Assembly: GCA_963709665.1 (NCBI GenBank)
Contig: CAVPWU010000002.1
Coordinates: forward strand, 930,001 to 994,000
DNA from: DASZIT01 sp963709665
Lineage (GTDB): Bacteria > Actinomycetota > Acidimicrobiia > Acidimicrobiales > RAAP-2
Reading direction: 5' to 3'
DNA length: 64,000 nt
A program made the translations under genes and the position numbers. The number at the start of each line of letters is the position of its first letter. Within the stretch, counting starts at the first letter, position 1. The notes under the pieces were generated by a model that was not told where the DNA came from, did no database searches, and saw only the letters and a list, made by a program, of their open reading frames with translations. This document shows positions 34,801-42,417 of the stretch, one piece after another.

Positions 34801-35506
34801 CGACACCCGCATCACCATCCCCGACCTGGAGTTCGACAAGTCCCAGCGCCTGGCCTTCGAGAAGGAGATGCTGGGCCTCTACATCAGCGACCATCCCCTG
34901 ATGGGGCTCGAGACCTCGCTGGCCCGGCTGACCGACTGCTCGTTGGCCGAGCTGCGCGACGTCGACGCCGGGGATCCCGGCGGCGCCTTCGGGGGTGACG
35001 GCCAGATCAAGACGGTGGGCGGGGTGATCACCGAGCTCACCCGGCGCTACACCAAAAAGGGCGACCTGATGGCCACCTTCGTCCTCGAGGACCTGCAGGC
35101 CTCGGTGGAGGTCTTCGTCTTCCCCAAGACCATGGGGGAGATCGGTGCCCTGCTCGACGACGACGTGGTGGCGGTCGTCCGGGGCCGGGTCGACATGCGC
35201 GACGAGCGGGTCAAGCTGGTCTGCATGGAGATCCAGCGCCCGGAGCTGGTCCTGGAGGGCACCGGGGAGCTCCACCTGCAGCTGCCGGTCCACGCCCTGA
35301 CCGACACCGCGGTGCACGAGCTGAAGCGGCTCCTCGGCGAGCATCCCGGCGACACACCGGTCTTCCTCCACGTCGGCGAGACGGTCCTCCGGCTGCCCCC
35401 GGAGTTCCGGGTGGACAGCCGGCGGGGACTGGTCGGCGAGCTCCGGGTCCTGCTGGGGCCGAACGCGGTGGTGGGCAGCGGGGCGCCGTCCGTCCCTGGC
35501 CAGTGA
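31862..35506 (+). CDS. dnaE: DNA polymerase III alpha subunit DnaE (DnaE1 type)
   Basis: The replicative polymerase, 1214 residues. The N-terminal PHP domain has HLHTH (8-12) and GITDHGNMYG. Palm residues are in GPGRGSAAG and PDIDMDFDERYR (catalytic Asp420 and Asp422). The finger and tandem HhH regions follow, with a KMDFLGLRNL segment, then the OB-fold (KTVGGVITELTRRYTKKGDLMATF) and a C-terminal domain. No intein interrupts it. The start is TTG 31862, placed by GGAAGG about 10 nt upstream and by the family N-terminus (SFTHLHTHTEFS). Confidence 0.97.
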   Translation: MASRSFTHLHTHTEFSMLDGAARVKDLVKAAVEDGMPALGITDHGNMYGVLDFYAECRKAGINPVIGTEAYMAAESRTDRPVRRGKVDDTGGDVDGGEKLYYHLTLLAETTEGYRNLLKLSSAAYLEGYYYKPRLDWELLERHHTGLIATTGCLGGVVLQALLADDHVKAEALAGRLQDIFGKDSLFVELQDHGLPEQQKTNPALVEIARRIGAPLLATNDSHYTHQADHVAHDALLCVQTGATIDDPKRFKFHGTEHYLKSAAEMRHLFGELPEACDNTLLIAERANVEIEFGHPSLPQFPVPDEFTGDTYEVRAAGYLRHLAVEGAKERYGHPIPAAVIERLNYELGVIGDMGFSAYFLVVWDLIRYARSQGIRVGPGRGSAAGCCVAYCLRIVDLDPIRYDLLFERFLNPGRIQMPDIDMDFDERYRGDMIKYAAERYGSDHVAQIVTFSTIKARAAVRDAARVLGYPYIVGDKIAKAMPPLLMGRDTPLAACLDRTEGFEDGFAAAGELRAMYDTDAEAQKVIDVAKGLEGLRRQDGIHAAAVVITDQPLTEYVPIQRKPDGNNPDDAPVVTQYEMHGVENLGLLKMDFLGLRNLSVIERALDLIELSSGQRPDIDRIPLDDEATFAMLRRGDSMGVFQLEGGPMRSLMRSLAPTSFDDVAALVALYRPGPMAANMHKDYADRKNGRQAVTYLHPDLADVLGDTYGLMIYQESVMRVAQKVAGYDLAEADNLRKACGKKDRKLIAAEREKFVAGCQATGYGEALGTALFDIIEPFADYAFNKSHAYGYGFIAYQTAWLKAHHPVEYFAALLTSVKDNKDKTAVYLSECRVMGIRVLVPDVNRSLADFAADYTDTVAPDGTATGSPGAITFGMAAIRNVGSGLVAHIVAEREAAGPFVDFYDFCQRVDPQVLNKRTIESLIKAGAFDSLGHPRRGLCLTFEEIVDLTLNRRREHDAGVVSLFAALEEEADGQVAGFGDTRITIPDLEFDKSQRLAFEKEMLGLYISDHPLMGLETSLARLTDCSLAELRDVDAGDPGGAFGGDGQIKTVGGVITELTRRYTKKGDLMATFVLEDLQASVEVFVFPKTMGEIGALLDDDVVAVVRGRVDMRDERVKLVCMEIQRPELVLEGTGELHLQLPVHALTDTAVHELKRLLGEHPGDTPVFLHVGETVLRLPPEFRVDSRRGLVGELRVLLGPNAVVGSGAPSVPGQ

Positions 35507-35569
35507 GGGTTTCGGGCCCCCGGAACCGGCGCCGGCGGCCCTCCCGGAGGGTCGGATTCGCGCCCGAAT

Positions 35570-35598
35570 ACGACAGGGGCGCTCAAATCCCGTAAAAT
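35570..35598 (+). promoter_or_regulatory. putative promoter of the 35719 gene
   Basis: ACGACA (35570-35575), 17 bp, TAAAAT (35593-35598). This is an AT-rich -10 in otherwise GC-rich DNA and would give a leader of about 115 nt. Confidence 0.45.
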
Positions 35599-35718
35599 TG
35601 GTCCACGGCTCCCACGACGAGGCGCTTCAGGCTCCGTTTCGGCGGCGTCGGAGGTGCTCCGAGCGGACCCGGGCCGGCGGTTCGTCCGCAGGGCAACTCG
35701 AGGAGTACGGAACGACCT

Positions 35719-36393
35719 ATGTCCATCCAGGTGGAGACCAAGGACTGCACGTCGCTCAGCGACGCCGAGCTGGCCGAGATGGCCGACCTGTGCGCCGAGC
35801 GCGAGCCACGATTCGACATCGGCTTCCTGTCCAAACAGCGTGAGGAGTGGGTCCTGGTGACCCGCGCCCGGGAGGGCACCAAGCTCCGTGGCTACTCCTT
35901 CTCCACGTTGGAGCGCATCGGGGGCACCCCGTCGCTGCTCATCGGGCTGGCCACCGTCGACCGCACCGCCCGGGCCGACACCGTGCTCCGGTCCATCATG
36001 GGCGACAAGTACCGCCGGGCGCTGCTGGCGTTCCCGGACGAGGACGTGCTGGTCGGCACCCGCCTGCTGTCCGCCGAGGGCTTCCGCGCCTTCGCCGGCC
36101 TCACCGACGTGGTCCCCTGCACCGACCACAAGGCCACCGGCGAGGAGCGGGCATGGGGACGCCGGCTGGCCAAGCGCTTCGGCGCCGACGGGCGCATCGA
36201 CGACCGCACCTTCGTGCTGAACGGCGACGGCGGCGAGTCCGGGGGCTTCGACTTCGGTGGGCCCAAGGTGACCGCACCCGAGGACGTGGCGGTGTTCTTC
36301 GAGGAGCTCGACCTGGCCACCGGCGGGCGCCTGGTCGCCTTCGGCTGGGCCATGGCCGAGGATCTGGCCGCCGGCAAGCTCGGCGGTCACTGA
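35719..36393 (+). CDS. conserved hypothetical protein (224 aa)
   Basis: A soluble protein of unknown function. The centre reads EEWVLVTRAREGTKLRGYSFSTLERIGGTPSLLIGLA, which has strand-turn-helix patterns loosely like an acetyltransferase, but no acetyl-CoA motif is convincing. A later CTDHKATGEERAWGRRLAKRFG helix is strongly basic. ATG 35719 is preceded by CGAGGAGT at usable distance, and a promoter-like element lies about 120 bp upstream. Codon bias is like that of housekeeping neighbours. Confidence 0.7.
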   Translation: MSIQVETKDCTSLSDAELAEMADLCAEREPRFDIGFLSKQREEWVLVTRAREGTKLRGYSFSTLERIGGTPSLLIGLATVDRTARADTVLRSIMGDKYRRALLAFPDEDVLVGTRLLSAEGFRAFAGLTDVVPCTDHKATGEERAWGRRLAKRFGADGRIDDRTFVLNGDGGESGGFDFGGPKVTAPEDVAVFFEELDLATGGRLVAFGWAMAEDLAAGKLGGH

Positions 36394-36451
36394 TCCGCCC
36401 GCCGGCCGGGCCCTCGCCGGCCGGATCGGCGTGCGGGTCGCCGCCAGGCAA

Positions 36452-36457
36452 TAGCAT
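36452..36457 (+). promoter_or_regulatory. putative -10 box of the rrf2 gene (leaderless type)
   Basis: TAGCAT, 6 nt before GTG 36464; no Shine-Dalgarno site. Confidence 0.45.
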
Positions 36458-36463
36458 GACGTC

Positions 36464-36913
36464 GTGAAGGTATCCACCCGAGGCGACTACGCCAGCCGCG
36501 CCCTGCTGTCCCTGGCGCTGCACGCTGACGTGGACGGGCCGACCGCCGTGCGTGACATCGCCGAGCGGACCGGGCTCCCCCAGCCCTACCTCGAGCAGAT
36601 CCTCCTGGCCCTGAAGGGTGCCGGCCTGGTCCGGTCCAAGCGGGGGGTGGGGGGTGGCTACGTGCTGGCCCGCGAGCCCGAGGACATCACCCTCTCCCAG
36701 ATCGTCAGCGCCGTGGACGGGCCCATCGTGGCCGGGGACTTCGGGCTCCCCCACGAGAACGGGGCGTGCGATCACGAGGGCCAGTGCGTGCTCCTGGACG
36801 TCTGGGCCGATGTCGGGGAGCACATGCGCACCCACCTCGAGTCCTTCAACCTGGCCGACATGGTGGCCCGGGCCCAGGGGCGGGTCCCCGCCTCCATCCC
36901 GTCGGCCGGCTGA
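36464..36913 (+). CDS. Rrf2-family transcriptional regulator
   Basis: A 149-residue Rrf2/IscR-type winged helix protein. MKVSTRGDYASRALLSLALHA opens the HTH, with recognition segment GLPQPYLEQILLALKGAGLV and the wing SKRGVGGGYVLARE. Only two Cys are present (ACDHEGQC), where FeS-binding IscR/NsrR proteins have three, so cluster binding is uncertain and another ligand or a His may complete it. It is followed by a membrane protein gene that may be its target. Confidence 0.9.
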   Translation: MKVSTRGDYASRALLSLALHADVDGPTAVRDIAERTGLPQPYLEQILLALKGAGLVRSKRGVGGGYVLAREPEDITLSQIVSAVDGPIVAGDFGLPHENGACDHEGQCVLLDVWADVGEHMRTHLESFNLADMVARAQGRVPASIPSAG

Positions 36914-36947
36914 TCCCGCCGACGGCGGCGGACGGGCCCGTGCACCG

Positions 36948-38126
36948 TTGACCGCCCTCCGGGTGGCCGCCGTGGTGGCCGGCATCGCCCTCCTGCTCGC
37001 CGACGCCGCCGGGGTGATCCGGGTCCTCATCGTGCCCCGGCCCAGCCGCGGGCTGGGCACGGTGACGGTGCGGGCGGTGCGGGCCGGCTTCCGGTGGGTC
37101 ACCCGGTTCGCCCGCACCTTCCAGGCCAAGGACCGGGTCCTGGCCGTCAGCGAGCCGGTGGCCCTGGTGGGCCTCCTCTTCACCTGGCTGGCCATCGCGG
37201 TGGTCGGCTTCACCCTGGTCAACTGGGGCATCGCCGGGCGGACCTTCCGCGAGGCGTTCATCGAGGCGGGGTCGTCGGTCTTCACCCTGGGCTTCCTCCG
37301 GGGCCCCGGCGCCAACGAGGTGGTCGACTTCTTCGCCGCCGGGACCGGCATGGTGCTGGTGGCGCTGCAGATCGCCTACCTCCCCACCCTCTACAGCTCC
37401 TACAACCGCCGGGAGACCTTCGTCACCCTCCTGGAGAGCCGGGCCGGCGCCCCGGCCTGGGGGCCCGAGATCCTCACCCGCCACTTCCTGGTGGGCATGT
37501 TCGACAGCCTGGCCGGCCTGTTCGCCGAGTGGGAGCGGTGGGCGGCCGACGTGGCCGAGAGCCACACCAGCTACCCCTCCCTCCTCTACCTGCGCTCGCC
37601 CCGCCCGGCCAACTCGTGGGTGGTCAGCCTGGTCGCCGTCATGGACTCCGCCGCCCTCAGCCTGTCCGTGGACCCCGAGGGGGCGCCCATCGAGGCCCGG
37701 ATGTGCCTCCGGATGGGCTTCACCTGCCTCCGGGACATCGCCCAGGTGACCGGCATCGAGTTCGACCCCGACCCCAGTCCCGACGACCCCATCGACCTCC
37801 CCCGGGCGGAGTTCGACGCCGCCTACGACCTGCTCCGGCAGATCGGCTACCCCATCTCCCGGTCCTCCGACGACGCCTGGCTCCACTTCCGGGGCTGGCG
37901 GATCAACTACGAGCACGTGGCCTACGCCCTGGCCGCCACCCTCGACGCCCCCCCGGCCCGGTGGACCGGGCCCCGGCGCCTCTTCCACGGCGAGTCGCTG
38001 GCCCCGGTCCGTCCCACCGACCGCCAGCCCCGCGGGGCACCCCCCGGCCCGTACTCCCGTCGCCCGCGGACCGAGCCGGAGCCGGCCCCGGGCGTGGGGT
38101 CCGACGGTCCCCCGGTCACGGGCTGA
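36948..38126 (+). CDS. channel-like membrane protein with cytoplasmic C-terminal domain
   Basis: About 392 residues. Hydrophobic helices lie at about 5-25, 65-88 and 120-145. A re-entrant-looking SSVFTLGFLRGPGANE sits between the last two, the layout of two-TM ion channels, but the selectivity-filter TVGYG is absent and replaced by TLGF. The C-terminal 200 residues contain YNRRETFVTLLESRAGAP and an AALSLSV helix. The likely start is TTG 36948, with GTG 36963 possible. It overlaps the convergent phosphatase gene by 11 bp. Function unknown. Confidence 0.65.
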   Translation: MTALRVAAVVAGIALLLADAAGVIRVLIVPRPSRGLGTVTVRAVRAGFRWVTRFARTFQAKDRVLAVSEPVALVGLLFTWLAIAVVGFTLVNWGIAGRTFREAFIEAGSSVFTLGFLRGPGANEVVDFFAAGTGMVLVALQIAYLPTLYSSYNRRETFVTLLESRAGAPAWGPEILTRHFLVGMFDSLAGLFAEWERWAADVAESHTSYPSLLYLRSPRPANSWVVSLVAVMDSAALSLSVDPEGAPIEARMCLRMGFTCLRDIAQVTGIEFDPDPSPDDPIDLPRAEFDAAYDLLRQIGYPISRSSDDAWLHFRGWRINYEHVAYALAATLDAPPARWTGPRRLFHGESLAPVRPTDRQPRGAPPGPYSRRPRTEPEPAPGVGSDGPPVTG

Positions 38127-38691
38127 GGTTCCACGCCTCGATGGCCGGGACCCGGTGGTCCCAGCCCAGCACGCTGACCGAGGCCGGCCCGAGCAGCAGC
38201 GACCGGCCGGCCGAGGCGTCGAGTCCCAGCCACCGGGCCCCCAGGACCCGGAGCAGGTGGCCGTGGGCCACCAGGACCACGTCCCCGTCCACCGCCCGGA
38301 CCCGGCCGATGACCCGGTCCACCCGATCGGTCACATCGGCCAGGGACTCCCCACCCGGGGCGCCGTGGGCGAACAGGTCCCACTCCGGCCACTCGTCGCA
38401 GATCTCGGCGGAGGTGCGCCCCTCGAAGCTCCCGTAGTCCCACTCGGCCAGGTCGGGGTCGACCTCCGCCTCCGCCAGCCCGGCCAGCCGGCAGGTCTCC
38501 CGGGCCCGGAGGAGCGGGCTGCACAGCACGGTGGCGAAGGAGGTCCCGGCCAGCTGCTCCCGGAGGGCCTCGGCCTGGAGCACCCCCTCGGGGAGCAGGG
38601 GCAGGTCGGTCCGGCCGGTGTGGCGCCGGGCCAGGCTCCAGGCCGTCTCGCCGTGGCGGATCAGGACGCAGCGGTCGTACTCACTCCCCAT
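38116..38691 (-). CDS. histidine phosphatase (phosphoglycerate mutase-like)
   Basis: A 191-residue member of the histidine phosphatase superfamily. The catalytic motif is LIRHGETAWSLARRHTGRTDLPL (His in RHGE), then SPLLRARETCRLAG, DLAEWDYGSFEGRTSAEI and the second His in VVLVAHGHLLRVLGARWLG. Probably a broad phosphatase acting on small phosphorylated compounds; the substrate is unknown. ATG 38691 follows TAGGGT by 8 nt. It is divergent from the sigma-factor gene. Confidence 0.92.
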   Translation of the reverse strand: MGSEYDRCVLIRHGETAWSLARRHTGRTDLPLLPEGVLQAEALREQLAGTSFATVLCSPLLRARETCRLAGLAEAEVDPDLAEWDYGSFEGRTSAEICDEWPEWDLFAHGAPGGESLADVTDRVDRVIGRVRAVDGDVVLVAHGHLLRVLGARWLGLDASAGRSLLLGPASVSVLGWDHRVPAIEAWNLSP

Positions 38692-38699
38692 TCCGGGAG

Positions 38700-38705
38700 A
38701 CCCTA
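38700..38705 (-). promoter_or_regulatory. putative -10 box of the histidine phosphatase gene (leaderless type)
   Basis: TAGGGT on the minus strand, 8 nt before ATG 38691. Confidence 0.4.
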
Positions 38706-38750
38706 CCGGTCGGTCGCCGGAGTAGAACCCCCCTGGCCTGGGTATCCGTC

Positions 38751-38765
38751 CGGGAGAATCTCCCG
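38751..38765. promoter_or_regulatory. 15-bp palindrome upstream of the sigma-factor gene
   Basis: CGGGAGA-A-TCTCCCG lies 81 bp before ATG 38847, in the divergent region shared with the phosphatase gene. The perfect two-fold symmetry suits a dimeric regulator; none is recognised. Confidence 0.4.
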
Positions 38766-38846
38766 ATCCGGGGCCCGGTGAAGGAATGTCCAGCCCCCGG
38801 CCGGCGTTGGTGGGGGTACAACCCAGACCAGAGGGGTGACACCGGC

Positions 38847-39821
38847 ATGACGACGATCCGCACCGCGACCACAGGCACCGACGCACAGCAGGCCGGCGCG
38901 TCCACGGAGCGCCGCGGCCGCACCACCGGGGGGACCGCCAAGCGGACCTCCGCCCCGGCCGAGCGTCCGGCGACCGCCCCGGCCGGCCGGAGCCGCGGCA
39001 CCGACGCCGACAGCCTCGGGCTGTTCCTCCGGGACCTCGACCACCACCCCCTGCCCGACCACGAGGCGCAGACCGAGCTGGCCAAGCGGGTGGCGGCCGG
39101 CGACGAGGCGGCCCGCCGCGAGATGGCGGCCGCCAACCTCCGTCTGGTCGTCCACTGGGCCCGCCGCTACCAGGACCGCGGGGTGGACCTCCCCGACCTC
39201 ATCCAGGAGGGCACCTTCGGCCTCATGCGGGCGGTGGACAAGTTCGACTGGGAGCGGGGCTTCCGGTTCTCCACCTACGCCACCTGGTGGATCCGCCAGG
39301 CCCTCCAGCGGGCCGTCCAGCAGCACGGGCGCACCATCCGCCTCCCCATGGAGGTGGCCGAGCGCAACCAGCAGGTGGAGGCCGCCACCTGGGAGCTGAC
39401 CCACCAGCTCCAGCGGCCCCCCACCGACGAGGAGCTGGACGACGCCACCAACACCACCGCCGACATGCGCGAGGACCTCACCCGGGTGGCCCGGGTGGTG
39501 GCCAGCCTCGACCAGCCGGCCACGGCCGACTCCACCTCCACCTTGGGCGACCTGGTGTCCACCGACTCCAACGACTTCGAGGAGGAGGTGGCCACCGACC
39601 TCACCCTGGGGACGGTGCGCCAGGCGGTCGACCGGCTCACCGACCTGCAGCGCCAGGTGATCCACCACCGGTTCGGCTTCGACGGTGCGGACCCGGCGTC
39701 CCTGCAGACCACCGCCGAGCGGTTGGGGGTGGGGGTGCGCAAGGTCCGCCAGGCCGAGGCCGAGGCGCTGGCCATCCTGGCCGACAGCCAGGACCTCGAG
39801 GCGGCCCACGAGGCCGCCTGA
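38847..39821 (+). CDS. sigma-70 family RNA polymerase sigma factor (group 2-like)
   Basis: 324 residues. After a basic, disordered N-terminus (about 50 residues), DSLGLFLRDLDHHPLP is region 1.2, AAANLRLVVHWARRYQDRGV plus DLIQEGTFGLMRAVDKFDWERGFRFSTYATWWIRQAL is region 2, LPMEVAERNQ begins region 3, and region 4 ends with QTTAERLGVGVRKVRQAEAEAL. This resembles the principal-like SigB/HrdB paralogues of Actinobacteria. Region 4.2 is less canonical than in housekeeping RpoD, so I treat it as an alternative factor. AGAGGGG lies about 11 nt before ATG 38847. Confidence 0.88.
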   Translation: MTTIRTATTGTDAQQAGASTERRGRTTGGTAKRTSAPAERPATAPAGRSRGTDADSLGLFLRDLDHHPLPDHEAQTELAKRVAAGDEAARREMAAANLRLVVHWARRYQDRGVDLPDLIQEGTFGLMRAVDKFDWERGFRFSTYATWWIRQALQRAVQQHGRTIRLPMEVAERNQQVEAATWELTHQLQRPPTDEELDDATNTTADMREDLTRVARVVASLDQPATADSTSTLGDLVSTDSNDFEEEVATDLTLGTVRQAVDRLTDLQRQVIHHRFGFDGADPASLQTTAERLGVGVRKVRQAEAEALAILADSQDLEAAHEAA

Positions 39822-39841
39822 GCCCCGCTGACCCGACCCGG

Positions 39842-40786
39842 TCAGCCCAGGCGGGCCAGCTCGCCGGTGAGGTCGTCCGGCAGGGCGGAGACCCACTCGA
39901 CCCGCTTGCCGCCGGTCGGGTGGTCGAAGGCGAGGGCGAAGGCGTGCAGGAACGGCCGGTCGAGCTCCGACCCGGGGAGGGACCGGCCCCGCCCGTAGAC
40001 GGTGTCCCCCACCACCGGATGGCCGATGGCCGCCAGGTGGACCCGGATCTGATGGGTGCGCCCGGTCTCCAGCGACGCCTCGAGCAGCGTGGCGTCCACC
40101 GGGGTGGTGAAGCGGGACTCCACCCGGTAGCGGGTGCGGGCCTCCTTCCCCTTGCGGGACACCGACATCCGGGTCGGTGAGCTGAGCGAGCGGCCGATGG
40201 GGGCGTCGATCAGCCCCTGGTCCTGCTCGACCGGACCCAGCACCAGCGCCCGGTACCGGCGGGCCACCGTCCTCGCCCCCAGCTGGGCCACCAGGGCGTG
40301 GTAGGCGTCCGGCGTGCGGGCCACCACCAGCAGTCCGGACGTCCCCCGGTCGAGGCGGTGGACGATGCCCGGACGGTCGAGGTCCCCGCCGTCCACCCCC
40401 ACCAGGTCGGCGACGTCAGGGAACCGGGCCAGGATCCCGTTGACCAGGGTGCCCTCCCGGTGGCCGGCCCCGGGGTGGACCACCAGGCCGGCCGGCTTGT
40501 CCACCACCACCAGGTCGTCGTCGGCGTACACCACGGTGAAGGCCACCGACGGGTCGGCCCGGGGTGCCTCCGGGGGGACGTCGTCGTGGAGCCGGACCAC
40601 CAGCTGCTCGCCCTCCCGGAGCACCCGGCTCCGGAGGTGGACCACCTCCCCCTCCACCGCCACCCGCCCCTCGGTGACCAGGGCGTCGACCGCCGAACGG
40701 GAGACGTCGGCCAGGAGCGCCACCGCCCGGTCCACTCGGACCCCGTCCAGCGAGGCGGGCACCGCCACCGACAGGTCGTCGGTCAT
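39842..40786 (-). CDS. rluD: RluD-family 23S rRNA pseudouridine synthase
   Basis: A 314-residue RluA/RluD-type synthase. The N-terminal S4 domain (VRVDRAVALLADVSRSAVDALV) is followed by the catalytic domain with VVDKPAGLVVHPG, HRLDRGTSGLLVVART carrying the catalytic Asp, TRYRVESRF, and LETGRTHQIRVHLAAIGHPVVGD. It is expected to modify helix 69 of 23S rRNA. ATG 40786 overlaps the lspA stop (ATGA), the common lspA-rluD pairing. Confidence 0.93.
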   Translation of the reverse strand: MTDDLSVAVPASLDGVRVDRAVALLADVSRSAVDALVTEGRVAVEGEVVHLRSRVLREGEQLVVRLHDDVPPEAPRADPSVAFTVVYADDDLVVVDKPAGLVVHPGAGHREGTLVNGILARFPDVADLVGVDGGDLDRPGIVHRLDRGTSGLLVVARTPDAYHALVAQLGARTVARRYRALVLGPVEQDQGLIDAPIGRSLSSPTRMSVSRKGKEARTRYRVESRFTTPVDATLLEASLETGRTHQIRVHLAAIGHPVVGDTVYGRGRSLPGSELDRPFLHAFALAFDHPTGGKRVEWVSALPDDLTGELARLG

Positions 40787-41313
40787 GCGCCCCCGCCGGT
40801 CCGGAGCAGCGACAGGGCCAGCAGGACGCAGCCCACCACGATGGAGGCGTCGGCCACGTTGAAGGTGGGCCACCAGTGGAGGGCCACGAAGTCCACCACC
40901 GCCCCGTGGTCGTCCCGGAACAGCCGGTCGGACAGGTTGCCCAGGGCGCCGCCGATGATCAGGCCGAGGACCGCCGCCCGACCGGTGGACGGCCAGCGGC
41001 GCACCAGCAGCAGGAGCCCCCCCACCAGGATCACCGCCACCGCCACCAGGACCACCGCGTCCCCCTGGAGGAGGCTGAACGCCGACCCGGTGTTCCGGGT
41101 CAGCTCGAGATCGAGCGTCCAGCCCACGTGGATCGGGCCCCGGGCCAGCCGGTCGACGGCCCACCACTTGGTGAGCTGGTCCACCACCACCACCACCGCC
41201 GCCACCCCGGCGGCCACCGCCAGGCGGCGGCCCGCCCCCGGCGGGGTGCGGTGCCGGTCGGTGGACGGCTCGGACGGTGCGGTCAGCGTCGCGACAGCCC
41301 CCCCGCCTTGCAC
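40783..41313 (-). CDS. lspA: LspA, lipoprotein signal peptidase
   Basis: The inner-membrane aspartic peptidase that trims prolipoproteins after lipidation. It has four hydrophobic helices: AAGVAAVVVVVDQLTKW, the second near LVAVAVILVGGLLLLV, the third ahead of LGLIIGGALGNLSDRL, and a last one after the FNVADASI motif. The catalytic Asp residues are in NLSDRL and NVADAS. RNTGSAFSLL matches the family. The start is uncertain: GTG 41313 lies within the 3' end of the DksA-like gene, and a later GTG near the first helix is possible. Confidence 0.9.
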   Translation of the reverse strand: MQGGGAVATLTAPSEPSTDRHRTPPGAGRRLAVAAGVAAVVVVVDQLTKWWAVDRLARGPIHVGWTLDLELTRNTGSAFSLLQGDAVVLVAVAVILVGGLLLLVRRWPSTGRAAVLGLIIGGALGNLSDRLFRDDHGAVVDFVALHWWPTFNVADASIVVGCVLLALSLLRTGGGA

Positions 41314-42188
41314 GCCACGCACAGGCGGGCGTACGGGAGGGCGCGGAGCCGGGCCTTGGGGATGGCCTGGCCGCACCGCTCGCAGGCCCCGTAGGTCTTC
41401 CGCTCGATGCGCCGGAGGGCGTCGTCGATCTCCTCCACCGCCGCCAGCGCCTGGGCGGACAGGGCCAGGTCGCGCTCCCGGTCGACCGCCACCGTCCCGC
41501 CCTCGCCGGACTCCTCGTCGAACTGGACGTCGCCCGGCTCGCGCTCCTGGGCCAGGGAGTCGGCCTCGGCCCGGAGGTCCTCGGCCTGGCCCTGGTAGAC
41601 CGAGCGCTCCTCGAGCAGGAGGTCGCGCTGCTCCTCGAGGAACTTGGGCTCCTTGGCGTAGGGACCGGTGGTCGGGGTCTTGGGGGCCTTGGGCGCCGCC
41701 GGTCCGGTGGGGGTGGACATGGCCTTGCGCACCGAGACGGTCCGGGGGGCGTTCCCGGCCGGGGCGGTCCGGGTGGACTTCTTGGCGGCCGCCTTGGCCG
41801 GGGCCGGGGCGGCGACCGGCTCGGCCGCCTTCTTCACCGGCGCCGCCTTCTTGGCGGCGGGGGCCTTGGGGGCCGGGACCTTGGCGGCGGGTGCCTTGGG
41901 GGCGGCCGCCTTGGCAGCCGGTGCCTTTCCGGCGGGGGCCTTGGCGGCCGGTGCCTTGGCGGCGGGGGCCTTGCCAGCCGGGGCCTTGGGGGCGGCCGAC
42001 TTGGCCGGGGCCGCCGACTTCTTGGGGGCCGGCGCCTTCCCGTTGGAGGCGGGGGCCCTCTTGGCCGGGGCCTTGGCGGCGGGTGCCTTCTTGGCCGGGG
42101 GGGAGGCCTTCTTCACGGACGTGGCCGCCTTTGCGCTCTTGGGGACCGAGGACGCCCGCACCGGGGCTGCCGCTTTCTTCGTGGTCAT
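41283..42188 (-). CDS. DksA/TraR-type zinc-finger protein with histone-H1-like N-terminal tail
   Basis: 301 residues. The first about 150 are Lys/Ala/Pro-rich with irregular KAPAA and KAPAGK repeats, like histone H1 or the tails of mycobacterial HupB. The C-terminal third is a DksA/TraR domain: a coiled-coil helix (KFLEEQRDLLLEERSVYQ, then a strongly acidic turn), EIDDALRRIERKTYGACERCGQ and LCVACK, giving the Cys4 zinc finger. ATG 42188 has a perfect AGGAGGT 7 nt upstream and a TTGCCG-17-TATCGT promoter. Likely roles are DNA binding or modulation of RNA polymerase, not proven. Confidence 0.85.
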   Translation of the reverse strand: MTTKKAAAPVRASSVPKSAKAATSVKKASPPAKKAPAAKAPAKRAPASNGKAPAPKKSAAPAKSAAPKAPAGKAPAAKAPAAKAPAGKAPAAKAAAPKAPAAKVPAPKAPAAKKAAPVKKAAEPVAAPAPAKAAAKKSTRTAPAGNAPRTVSVRKAMSTPTGPAAPKAPKTPTTGPYAKEPKFLEEQRDLLLEERSVYQGQAEDLRAEADSLAQEREPGDVQFDEESGEGGTVAVDRERDLALSAQALAAVEEIDDALRRIERKTYGACERCGQAIPKARLRALPYARLCVACKAGGLSRR

Positions 42189-42280
42189 GGCTTGGACCTC
42201 CTCAGGGGGAACGACCGCGACCGTCGAGGGACGGTGGGGGCGGTGGCACAGGACGTTCCCGGACCTCCGATGAGCCGGGG

Positions 42281-42309
42281 ACGATAGCGGTTCGCCCCCC
42301 GGACGGCAA
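42281..42309 (-). promoter_or_regulatory. promoter of the DksA-like gene
   Basis: On the minus strand TTGCCG (42304-42309), 17 bp, TATCGT (42281-42286), the same -10 as the ftsZ promoter. The leader of about 87 nt carries the AGGAGGT site. Confidence 0.6.
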
Positions 42310-42417
42310 TCCGGCCTGCCTGAAACCGTGGGGAGACCATAGCGGGAGTCGGCCCGCCACCGATCGCCGGGTCGGCCGGCGGGGCCGGGCGGGGGTCCCG
42401 CCCGGGAGGACCGGGCG

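Noticed and set aside
31868..35371. Open frame of 1167 codons opposite dnaE
   Set aside because: Antisense shadow of dnaE caused by strong GC3 bias.
35539..35551. Terminator after dnaE (CCCTCCCGGAGGG)
   Set aside because: The palindrome has a one-base centre, so it cannot make a normal hairpin loop with the full stem, and there is no U-tract.
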